From assembly GCF_023278565.1 (NCBI RefSeq), contig NC_064676.1, forward strand, positions 930,001 to 994,000: 64,000 nucleotides of DNA, in the 5' to 3' direction. Under the pieces are notes generated by a model. It searched no databases. It was not told the DNA's origin and saw only the letters and a program-made list of their open reading frames with translations. Both the position numbers and the translations under genes were made by a program. Positions 46,797 to 57,538 of the stretch are shown piece by piece; position 1 is the first letter of the stretch, and each line of letters opens with the position of its first letter. The stretch comes from Colletotrichum lupini (taxonomy: Eukaryota; Ascomycota; Sordariomycetes; Glomerellales; Glomerellaceae).

Positions 46797-47852
46797 GCCC
46801 TGGTTCTGGTTGGTGTTCGTGTTGGTATTGGTGTTGGTGTTGCCGTTGTTGCCAACTCCCTTGCCAATATCCTGACCACCGTTCCGGCCACCATTGTTGC
46901 CCTGATTCTGGTTCTGGTTGCCTTGGTTCTGGTTATCATTGCCCTGGTTTTGGTTGTCGTTACCCTGGTTCTGATTTCCGTTTCCCTGGTTCTGGTTGCC
47001 ATTTCCTTGATTCTGGTTTTGGTTGCCGTTGCCCTGATTTTGGTTATTGTTCCCTTGGTTCTGGTTGTTGTTGCCCTGGTTCTGGTTGTTATTGGCGTTT
47101 CCATTTCCATTGGCATTACCGTTGCCGGCCTTTGGCGGGGTGGTCGCCGCAGGTGCAGCGGGAGCACCGCCCGCTGGTGGCGGAACCGAGGGAGTGACGT
47201 TGGCTCCCTCAACTTCCAAACATCCCGTGGGACGAACGGACTGGATGTTGGGTGCGCCAGCGGCAGCAAAGTACATGTCGATGTTGGGAAGGACGTTGAC
47301 ACAACGATTCTGGTTGATGGAGTTGACATCCCTTTGCGCGGTGTCCGGACCGTTGGTGACCATGCTCTGAAGAGTATCGACAACCTGCTGGAAGTTACCC
47401 TGCGTGTCGAGCACGTTGTTGGCTTGCGTGACCATGTCCGTTCCCTGGAAGGCGGCGTCGAGAACCATCTTGTGGTTGAGCTCGTCGATCTCGGCGTTGA
47501 GCGCAATAGTGGCTTGCTTGGTGAACTCGGCGCCGGTGAAGGAGGTGGCGCTGTTGAGGAACTTGGTGACCTTTGCGGTATCCTGCATCCAGGACATGAC
47601 AGCGTTCATGACCTGAGCATCGCTGACGCCATTGCGTCCGGCGCCGCCAGTGTTGGCGGTGTTGTTTGCGCCTTGGCTGGCGCCAGCTTGTTGGTCCTGC
47701 TGAGGAGCCCGAGTGTCCAGACGTCTGACACCTCGCGCGAGGAACCGGTGGCTGCCCAACGAGTTGCCTTGCGCCGGGCTGGCAGCTGGGAGGGCGAGAC
47801 CGAGAGCAGTCAGGTACGAAAAGACAAAGACGTGAACGAAGGAGTACTGCAT
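46488..47852 (-). CDS. Secreted Asn/Gln/Gly-repeat protein of unknown function
   Basis: A single exon of 454 residues from ATG 47852. A signal peptide (about 1-20) is followed by a GVRRLDTR segment that could be a Kex2-type processing site. Residues 75-215 form an ordered, mostly helical domain (VMNAVMSWMQDTAKVTKFLN, FTKQATIALNAEIDELNHKM) with two Cys (183 and 211). After a Pro/Ala linker, residues about 255-318 hold nine tandem copies of an [N/G/D]NQNQGN unit, then NT repeats (338-347), a run of twelve Asn (353-364), and a Gln-rich end with two copies of PATLGS. I recognise no named domain; the ordered part looks like a conserved fungal secreted protein. A cell-wall, matrix or adhesive role is a guess from composition. 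It faces away from the A/T island on its right. Confidence 0.78.
46761..47090. repeat. Coding minisatellite and trinucleotide run
   Basis: Within the Asn/Gln-repeat gene, 46899-47090 is an array of 18-21 bp units encoding NQNQGN, with synonymous third-base changes between units, and 46761-46797 is a (GTT)12 run encoding poly-Asn on the minus strand. Such tracts commonly vary in length between strains. Confidence 0.85.
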
Positions 47853-49174
47853 TATGGCGGTGTTGTTTGGATGTCGTAGAAACTAAAGACTAGCTCGAGT
47901 GGACCGAACAAGAAACAACACACAAGTAGTGTAAAGGAAAATAAGAGATGGGCGTCGCGAAAAGAAGAGGTGGCGAGCGTGTATGATTAGGCGAGATGGT
48001 CCTAAAGGAGAGTGATTGAATGGTGGGCCTTCCAAAGGCGTCCGACCACTTCGATGACAGAAAGAGAAAGTTGATTAGGTGAGATGGAGTAAAGAAAACA
48101 CGACTGAGATCGGAAAGAGTTCACCGGCCCGGAAACGTGTGCAGATGAACAGGACGGTGGAAGGGCTTATATCAAATCTCCACAAGAAGTAGGTTGGTGG
48201 TTGAAGACGGAACAAAGTGATTGCTTCTTGGATGAAAAAGATATTGGTCTGAAAGATGTCAAGGGTGAGGGGTAGAAGAGAGATCAGGCGCATCAACGCT
48301 TGGGGAGTCGTGATGGTTGCGTTCGAAGCACTCCAGATGTCGCGGCCAAGAACAATGTGTTGCAACGCCAAGACGAGAATGGCAGGGAGGAGTGTTTAAG
48401 CAACGAACAACCATTAGCTAAGGATATGTAGTTCTAAGAAAAGACAGCAGGGGGGGCCAATGTGGGAGAAGTGGGAACAGACGATATCGAGCAGACGAAA
48501 GGGGTCAAAGTGGTTTGAGGAAGTTGGGGTGAGCTGGGGCGACCTGGGGTTTGAATGAAGTCTGGTGTTGGGCAGGTGAGCAAGGATTCGTCTTCATGAG
48601 ACTCTGCTCGACTCAGCAGGGGACCTCGTGGTAACGCTGCTTGGTGCCTGCATACAAACGCCAAGTCGGAGATTTGGTCCGCCTTAGAAAAGGTGGTGCG
48701 TGCCGCCTAGTCGAGTCGAGAAGGGCAAGTCGTCTCGGGTTATTGGGTAGAGAACCAGGTTAGACTGACCGAGTCAACACTATCTGGCATCTCCGTCGTC
48801 GCTAGTGCAGAGATGGAGAGAGAAGAACAAGTCTTCTGTCATCTGTCTCGTAGAGTCCAGATGGTTGTGGCGTCAACCAGCAAGATCCCTCCCCAATGGC
48901 CATTGAAGTACATTTGATGGCGAGTCGGGCGATTCTTGAACCCGTCATTGTATTTCAGCATTGTAGTGTCTGCCCGCCGGCTGTATCATTCTGAGGCGAT
49001 GACTAGTTTTCTGATGGAATGCAGAGAATGGAGGCTGTCTAGCCCCAAGGCCACTCCGAGGGAATGGTCCCCCATAATCATGATCGCCTCTGATGTGACC
49101 GTGTAAATCAGCACAGACAGCCCGCTAGCGTGGAACTGCTCAATCATACGCCCAGTCAAACTTGCACGAGAAGG
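47853..49174. other. Intergenic region left of the A/T island
   Basis: It holds the promoter and 5' leader of the Asn/Gln-repeat gene. A 71-codon minus-strand frame at 48986-49201 overlaps the element end and looks like chance. Base composition is ordinary right up to the element boundary. Confidence 0.5.
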
Positions 49175-49179
49175 CGAGC
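49175..49179. repeat. Target-site duplication, left copy
   Basis: CGAGC abuts the left terminal inverted repeat; the same five bases in the same orientation follow the right one at 54106-54110. Confidence 0.75.
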
Positions 49180-49212
49180 TACGGCAGACTGCAAGAGGCA
49201 CTCCGCCAAAAC
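49180..49212 (+). repeat. Left terminal inverted repeat
   Basis: 33 bp, beginning TACGGCAGACTG and ending CGCCAAAAC. It matches the right repeat in reverse complement at 32 of 33 positions. The single difference, at a CG on this copy (CTCCGCC against CTCTGCC), is a C-to-T transition. Confidence 0.88.
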
Positions 49213-52200
49213 ACTTTTTTCATATATTAAAGCAGAAATCGTATTTTACGGTCACCCCACTACCCAGGATAGGGTCTAGACTAGTATAGTAACCTATAAA
49301 TAGGGGTTATAGAGATTTATAGCTTAAGAGATATTTTAATTTCGTAATATATTAAACCGTATAGTAGTATATAAAATCGCACAATATTATACCCCGACAT
49401 AAAAGTTTTTCTTCTTTTTATAACTTTATTATAAAAGTAACTACTACTTTTTGCCCTTTTATAAATAAAAATTACTTTTTACTTAAGTTATTAAACTAAT
49501 AGCTCGCTTATAAATATTATAATATAGATCTATAATAACTTCTAATCTTTATATAAAACGTTACCGAACTAATTAACCTTATAATACCTCTTTATAAAGC
49601 TATTCTAAAACGACTAATCGATAATAATACTTATATAAGCTCTGCCCTTTTCGTATAATAAGAACGTATAAACGTATAAGCCTCGATATTAATAAAATCT
49701 CTTTTTACGGGCTTAAAGGAGCGGGAACGAAGTATTTAATAAACGAAAAAGGAGCTAAAGTAATTATTAATAATTAATATCTCTATTATATTATATAACG
49801 CATCCTTTTTTAAGAACGAACTTAACGGTTTCTAAGTAACGACTTATACTAATATTTAAGTTATTAAGAAGTTTATTAAGAAAGTTTAGTTTAATCGCTT
49901 CTTAACGTTTATTTTATATTAAAATATAATACGATCTATTATTTTATATTTTATAATAAACTAGTAAATTCTTTTAATAGAGTGGATAGTATTTTTAATT
50001 AATATAAAGAATCCTTACGATATTTTAGAGTACTATAAAGTACCGTACGAAGCTATAAGTTTAGAGAGATTCCTTTCTAAAGCTGCGATTTTATATAAAA
50101 AAGACAATTATTAACTTTCTATTATTTTTTAAACTAGAATTAAGTCGCTAGTTATTAAACCTTAGCTAGTAAAGAAGGGAAAAGGTTATATAAAGCTAAT
50201 TATAACTAAAACTTTAAGTAAATCGACGTATAGAAATATTCCGAAAATACGGCTTTTAATAAGTATTAGTATTAAACTAACGATAAAGATTAAGGAGGAA
50301 TTGTTAGTTAAGTAAGAAAAGAAGATCGTTAAGAAAGAGGTAAAAGCTAAGAAAAAGGTTAAAAAGGATAAAAACGATAGGAAAGACGAGATTATAGTAG
50401 TTCGATAAGAAGATAAAGTTTATAATAGTAAATAACCTAGTATATTATAAGGATAGAAACGAGTATTCTCGTTAGTAGATAGTTTAGAATAAACTATAAT
50501 TATATTTATAATTCCTTTTCGTCCTTAGTATTGCTCGTAATTACGAAGCTATTTAATACTCTAAGATTAATTCTAAAGTCTTCTAATCTCTACTTAACTT
50601 ATATAATACCGCCCTATGGTTTACTAAGTAAAATAAATTCTAGTTAGAGCTTATTACGTATATATTATTTTAAATAAATACGAAGATATTAATACGCTTT
50701 AAAATAAGGATAATTAGCCTCGCTAAACTTCGTACTTTTAGCTAATATAGTTAGGGAGCCCTTAATAATTAAGGTACAAATTTATAAGGTAGCTTAAGGA
50801 AGATATATATCTAAATTATTACTATTCTAAATAGCGTTTAATAGTTATTAAACTTAGTCTTAGTTAATCGGCTATATAAAGTCTTATACGGTTCGTAACG
50901 TAAGTTAATAATATAGTTACTATAGCTAATTAGAAATAACGTGAGGGCGACTTTTTTAACGACGAATTCGATAAGAGTTTTAAATTTATATAAAGTTAAT
51001 AAAATTAGAACGAATTAGTAGTATATACGTAAATAGAAGTGCAATCTAGTTAGAGAGTATATCTATATAGAATAGCCCTTAGAACTTAAGTAGTTAGAAG
51101 TATTCTTATGAACGTAAGTATACTTATATATACTAAGATATATATTACTTACTTACTAATATACTAATCTACTTTAATAAAGACGATTCTACTAACTCTT
51201 AATCTTAACGTTATAGATACTTTTACTAAAGATCTAGTAATTATAGAATATAATTAGACTTTTTATTATTAAACGGTATTATAAAAGGTAGTAATAAATA
51301 CTAAATATAAGAACGGTTTCTTTCCCTCGGTCTAAACGAACTCGTAATAATATAAATCCCTATTATTAAATAACGGTAAGATATTATATAAGTATATTCC
51401 GGGACGTATAAGTAGAAACCCCTATATAGAACTATATAATAAACTGCGAATAAGTATTAATACTAATATAAATCTTAAATCTAAATAGTAAAAGCTTATC
51501 GTACGTATCTAAAGACTAAATATAATTTAGTCTAGGAGTTATAAACCCTTTATAACGGTACCTTATCTTACTTAACCGATCTTGAACTTATTATAAAAAG
51601 GTTTTGCAATATATAAGGTATAGTTTATCTCGGCTAATAATATAAGCTTATTAGCGAACCTATATATAAAAATACTCTCTATTATACCCTTTAATATAGC
51701 GAGTAACCTCTAGTATACTAAAAAAGAACTTTTCTAATCGTTATCGTATAATTACGAGCTATTCTAGTATTTATCGTTACTAAAGCTAATTCTTTTAACG
51801 AAGTATTAATAATCCTATAGCTATAATTATAAATCCTTTAGACTAGAGTTAAAAAAGGATATCTTTATCGTTTAAGTATTATTAGAAAAATAATTCTTAG
51901 ATACGAATTAATAAATCTTTAGAAAAGACCGTATGCTCTTCTCGTTATAAGTCCTATTTTATAAGTTAACGTTCGAAAGTTCGCTTTATAATTCTAGTAT
52001 TAGAAACTATAAAAATATGTATAATAATTATATTATAGGTCTAATTACTCTCTAATTTTATAATAATTATCGTTCAATATAGCAAAAGATTAATACGCAG
52101 TCGTACTATTCTAAGAAAGTAATAATATATAAAATAAAAAACTAAAAAAGAAATTTTAAGTAAGGGGTAAATGTTTATATATAATTATAGCGATATATAG

Positions 52201-54072
52201 GGGTATCCTTTTACTTATAAGGTCTTATAAATATATATATAGAAATATAGACGCTTATAGGGATCTATAACGCTAAAAAGGATAGAAAAGTATATAACAA
52301 TAATATATAATAAATAAAAGTTCTATAATTTTATTAAAAACGTTAAATTTTAGGGGGAGCTTTTATATAGTTAGTTACGGCCTCTTACGGGCTAAACTAA
52401 GCACATATACTCTAGCTCATAGCTAATAAGTGCCCTACGACTCCGTAAGGGCCTTATTACCCGGGTATTAAGCTTAATTATACTATATCTTAATATATAC
52501 CTATATAAACTCCTATACTATACCGTATAAAAATATCGAATTAATTACTCCTTACTTAGAGTTTATATAAGTTAGTAACGCTCCTTATAATCCTATATAC
52601 TATTATATATACCCTCTTCGTTATCTTTAGCCTACTTAGCTACTTATTTAAGGGCTTCTATTATTATATAGAGGTATATAGCGGGGATAGTATTTAAAGA
52701 CTTAAATAGAGCGCTAATACGGACTTTACTACGGCCCTTATAGTTACGACCGCGCTTAATAACTTTAGTAAGCGTATTATAAGCTAGTACGAACCGTTAG
52801 TAAATTATAAATAGATATAAAGTAGTATAGGGTAACGTATAAGTAATAATAAAAAGCGCAACGAGTGTATACTCGTATATAGTAAATATATAGTTATAAC
52901 TAGAGCAGCCCTTACCTATAAAGGTAATATAATTAGTAAAAATGCCTTTATTAGCTTTATAACGGGCGTACGACTCGGTATTAGTCTTAGTATTATTATA
53001 TATAGTCGTTTAAATAGTATCGGTAGCCTAAGTACGAGTTATAGTAATATCCGGGGGTATATAACGGCTATTCTTAGTAATCTTAGGGTTAAGCTTAATT
53101 TAACGCTAGGGCTAGATTATACGGGTTAATATAGTAATATTAAATAGTATAGGGTAGTATATACTAACCTATATAATACTAAGGTTATAGATCTAATAAA
53201 AAGTCTTTAAAAGGGAAGATAAAGAGCTTATAAATAACATAAGAATCCGTATAATAAGGAAGTTATTATATAGAGGTATACGTATTAATAAGGAGGTAAG
53301 AAGTTATTTTATAAGACGTAAGGTCGTTAGGGTACTACGTAGGTTAGTATACGGGGACCGTCGGGAGCTATATACCCTCAATACGGGCCGGAACGCTATA
53401 TTAAGCGCTTATTATAAGTATTATACGGCGTACGCAATTATTAAAAAAGGGAGTGTCCTATACGAAATTATTAGTATATATACGTAAATAGTTAATACTA
53501 AAGAAAAAAGTAAATAAAAAGAATTAAATTATAAATAGGTATATACGCGTAATTATACTTATAATTGCGCGTATATTAGCTTAAGAAGAAGCATAATTAC
53601 TAATTAATAAAAATTGCACTAGCAATTGCGTATAAAATTGCCTAATTATACCTAATTAATATTTCTAATTAGTAAATTGCGAATATTATACTTATAATTG
53701 CGTATATAATTAGGTAATAGTAATAAAAGTAAAATAGAAAAGGGTATAAAGTATAATAAGGCAAAATATAATCGCTAATAAGTAATTATAGGGGCGTAAG
53801 CAGATTACTTACCTTACTTAAGGAATATTAAGTTAGTTAAGAGGAAAGGGAAATTAATTAGTAATAGAAATTAGTAAGGAGGATATGCCCCCTAGTTACC
53901 CTACTTTCGCTAGGCGGCATAACCGCCCTCACGTGACTACTACTACCTACGGTCGTAAGCAATTCCTTACAATAATATACGGGATTTATTATAATATTCA
54001 TTTATATATACGAGAAAGTCGCGCTATTAATACCTAAAATTTACGGTAGCCGTAGGTCTATTGGAAAGAATG

Positions 54073-54105
54073 GTTTTGGCAGAGTGCCTCTTGCAGTCTG
54101 CCGTA
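54073..54105 (-). repeat. Right terminal inverted repeat
   Basis: Reverse complement of 49180-49212 with one mismatch, followed directly by CGAGC (54106-54110). Its CA dinucleotides are intact, unlike those of the interior. Confidence 0.88.
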
Positions 54106-54110
54106 CGAGC

Positions 54111-55479
54111 CGCCAATAATCTCATGCTATGGATACGATAGCGAATTGGTGATGACGACAGGCAATCTTCCAGAAGCAACAAGGCAGAGCGCATGGGTCA
54201 TGTCATCAAGTCAGAGAAAGTGTGTGGGCAAACTGAAGGTGTAGTGTCAAGGACTCACGAGGAATGGGGTGGGGGACAGGAATGTGGGAGAGAGAAAGAG
54301 GGTAGAGTCTAAGAGGAGGGCTACCTCAGCCTATAGCTGAGTCGTACTAAGCGGGATGGGAACATGAACACATAGACACAGCAAAAGGTCAGAACATGCA
54401 GAAGTTCAGCTGCAGAGCCGCGCGAGGTCAAGCATTCGCCAAGCATTTTCCCAAGTTGCACATCAGCCGCTACGAAACGAAAATCATCCCCACTTGGACT
54501 TGGCAAAGAAGATCCAAACGGGAGAGTCGGGGATCCAGGGATCCGTCATTATTATGATCTTCGCCCCCTCTGGTAATGCCACCTTGTTTCTCCAGGGAGA
54601 CCGGGAGGTGCTCGACTTTACATAGCGATATGGGTGAGGTAAGCAATGAATTCCTGCATAGTCACACGTTTGCCTCTCTGTCCGCCCGGCCTCATCTGAT
54701 GAAACCCAACACGGCCGGGCTCGAAACGACGAAACTCGTCTCACACCAACCGAAACCGACGAAGCCCTGCCTTGAGCCTCTTTGCCCCTCTCCATCCTCC
54801 CACTCGTGACCGGACGAAGAATGCTCCCATCCCCCATCCCTCGGCGCGGATCTGTGTCCCTCCTTGACTCTCCCTCCTTGTGTTTCCTCCTGGCCTGCTG
54901 CAAAGAGAACTGGCAAAGACTGGCACAGTCAGGCCAGGCACCCAGACAGGCCATGTTGGTCGGAAGCGTGCTGGTCCGATGATTAAGCCCGATGCCCCCT
55001 TACACCTACTTTCCTTCCAGGGGCGCATCAGCATCAGCATCAACAGATTGTGCGGCCGGAAGAGGATGGGAGCGGCGTCTGCAGCGATCTCTCTTGCACA
55101 GCCGACGCCAGACAACTCATGCGATTGGAGGATGGAGCTCCTCTTCGGCTGGGCGCTGCCTCTAGACGTCCGACCACCCGATCAAATTCCATGCCGGCCG
55201 TCCGCCATGTGGCATGGCAGGTCATCATTGCCATGGGTCTCTCGACTCTGTACCTTGCCATATATCCAAGACCCAGCCGCGCTTCTCCTCCCGAGGAGAT
55301 TAAGCTTACTTGACCCTCGTCTGAATGCTGATGATCCCTCGAGTTGGTCGTGCTGCTATACAAACATCTTCCCCCTAGGACCCGTGGGTTTAGTAACGGT
55401 GTCTCTCCTTCCCTAGTCATCCTCCTTTTTCCTTTTCGTGCGCTTAAACAACCCCGGTGGTTGACCCTCGTTAATCATA
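54111..55479. other. Intergenic region right of the A/T island
   Basis: Normal composition resumes at once. No gene is seen; the C/T-rich stretch 55400-55470 looks like the 5' leader of the next gene. Confidence 0.5.
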
Positions 55480-57538
55480 ATGACGCTCATGAAGTTTTCA
55501 CATCTTTCTTTCCTGTTTGCTGGCTTGGTCGCGGCTCAGATTCAATCTGCTCAATTCAATCAGGTCATCAACCTGAATGGGGATGTAAGTCACTAGCCTC
55601 TTGGCACACACCGGCCCTTGGTCTTCATCATGTCTTGCTCGCCTCACAAGAGGAAGATGGTCAAGGCATCTTCGCTTCACTGTCATACACATACACTAAC
55701 ACAACATCTTAGATGCAACTGAACAGCTTAGTGTTCCCCGACAACTCCAAGATTGAGACATTCTCGCAGACGCAACGCCAAATCATCGTCAATCAGAACC
55801 CCAACCCTCTCCCGGCAAGCCATGTCGTCGGTTCAACGGGACAGCCTTTCGTTCAACTCTCGCGCAACTCCTTCACTATTCAAACTAATGGAGCCACCGA
55901 CCTAGTGGGCGCCCAGATTGAGTTGCCCATTGACCAAAACATGCTGTCGCAGGCAGGTGTCACAGCCGACAACACCTTCGTGGCGATGCTTTCGAGGGAC
56001 CGTCAGGCGTGGATCATCATGGAGGGAGCCAAGAGCGTCAACATCACCGACGCCACCGTCCGCATGGTCAAGCTGAACCAGATCGACGGAGAGTACGTCG
56101 CGGTCGGCCGCCAAACGAGCGAACTCGGTGTCTCTTTGACTCCCTTCGGCACGCCCGTCAACATCGCTGGATCTGGCATCCAAGAGGCTGAATTCAACGA
56201 CGGTTTCCGCATGTCCATCAGAGCTAGCCAGCCCATGAGCATCCGCACGGATGTCGTCAACGGCATTAGCACTGACATGGTCACCAACGGCATCATGTCC
56301 ATTAGTGAGTAGCCTAACTACCCCCAAAGCCCACGCTTATTTTAGATGACAACCCGCTAACACATAGGGACAGACAACTACCGCTATCTCGTCACCAGCA
56401 ACTTGGCTGGTGTTGTTCCCAGCCTCAACAGCATGACTGCCGTTGTCCAGATGCCGCGTAAGTCTTTTTTCTTGCAAATTAAGCTTTGTCTCATTGTTGA
56501 ACTCGGCACTGACCGGAATATGAAACATTAGTCAACGTTGATCGACTCATGGCGATGGCCATGCGCGCAGGTGCCCAGCCCCAGTCCTCCATCACGCTCG
56601 GAATTGCCCAACGCCCGGTTCTCCAAAACCCCGGCGGTGCGACTGGTGGTCTGCAGGCTCCTCGTTTCAAGCGTCAGGAAGCCAACAACGGCACTGCGAC
56701 TGAGCAGCCTCCCGCGACGGGCAACGGCAACGGCAACGGCAACACTTCTGGCAATGGTGCTGGAGCTGCCGCCGGTGCCGCTCCCGCCGTTGGACCCAAC
56801 AACGGAAACAATGGCAACAACGGTAACAACGGCAACAATGGAAACAACAACGGAGGAAACTCGCAGAACCAGCCTCAAAACGGTCAGCAGCCGCAGCCCG
56901 TCGGTCCCGCGATCCCGGCCGCGACCCAGCTCCTTTTGGCTCAAACCTTCAGCCCGATCAACGCCCAGGTCCTCCTTGACAGAGAGAACGCTCGTATTGC
57001 CGTTCCTGTCAACCAGATTGACGGCGAGTTTATCCTTACCATGATGGTTGCCGGCACTCCCGTTGGCACCCAGCCTCAGCCCGCACCTCAGCAAGGCGCT
57101 CAGCCCGGCCAGCAGCCCCAGCAGGGCCAGCCTCGGCCTCAGCAGGGTGGAGGAGGTCTTGTTCAGCCTGCCCCTCAACAGGGAGGCGGCGGCATCACCG
57201 GTGCCCAGCCTGGACAAGCCCAGCCCGGAATCGCACCCGCAGGCGTTCCCAGACCTGCCAATGCCCCGAAGCCCGCCGGCGCACCTGGCCGCCCTGCACG
57301 CAGACAAGAGCCTGCGGCTCCTCCGGCCGCTGCCCCCTTCCCCATGGGACAAGGTTTCGAGATGAAGATGGCTGACCTCATGGCCATGGCCGAGTCGAAG
57401 AAGAACGGTGGCGTCATGGCCACGTGGGAGATGATGACCAACTTTGCCGCGCAGCAGAAGCCGGTGGAGCAGAAGAGGTCTGAGATCATGAGACGGAGGT
57501 CGTTCCCGGTGAGACGACGTCTGGGACAGCATTTCTAG
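55480..57538 (+). CDS. Secreted low-complexity protein with two related beta-type segments
   Basis: Exons 55480-55584, 55713-56304, 56374-56457 (or from 56368) and 56532-57538 give about 595 residues; the third exon has two in-frame acceptors six bases apart. A signal peptide (about 1-19) is followed by an ordered region of about 240 residues rich in predicted strands (GAQIELPIDQNML, VNITDATVRMVKLNQIDGEYVAV). A KR site (FKRQEANNG) precedes a Gly/Asn run (GNNGNNGNNGN) and a second ordered block (QVLLDRENARIAVPVNQIDGEF) that repeats the NQIDGE[Y/F] motif of the first. The C-terminal part is Pro/Gln/Gly-rich and ends Arg-rich (RRRSFPVRRRLGQHF). No named family was recognised. A cell-wall or matrix role is inferred from the signal peptide and composition. 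It points away from the A/T island. Confidence 0.72.

Larger units (their letters stand above)
49180..54105. mobile_element. RIP-saturated transposable element with 33-bp terminal inverted repeats
   Basis: The left end 49180-49212 (TACGGCAGACTGCAAGAGGC...) is the reverse complement of the right end 54073-54105, with one mismatch in 33 bp. The 5-bp sequence CGAGC directly flanks both outer ends (49175-49179 and 54106-54110), as a target-site duplication should. The 4,926-bp interior is overwhelmingly A/T with stop codons in every frame. CA and TG dinucleotides are nearly absent (none from 49501 to 49620) while CG is kept, the pattern left by RIP acting on CA. No coding function survives. A Lys/Glu-codon-like purine-rich stretch at 50280-50410 may be a trace of an old ORF. 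Superfamily not determined; a 5-bp duplication with 33-bp inverted ends fits neither Tc1/mariner (TA) nor hAT (8 bp). Confidence 0.85.

Noticed and set aside
46256..47506. 416-codon minus-strand frame in the same repeat, shifted
   Set aside because: A frame-shifted reading of the same repeat (Thr/Arg-rich) without signal peptide or ordered part.
46566..47879. 437-codon plus-strand frame opposite the Asn/Gln-repeat gene
   Set aside because: Its Val/Leu/Ile repeats are the complement of the CAA/AAC/GGC repeat on the other strand; the minus-strand reading has a signal peptide and an ordered domain.
53945..53975. LTR-like end (GTAAGCAATTCCTTACA) in the right part of the A/T island
   Set aside because: No matching direct repeat with a TG start was found elsewhere in the island, so an LTR retrotransposon could not be supported.
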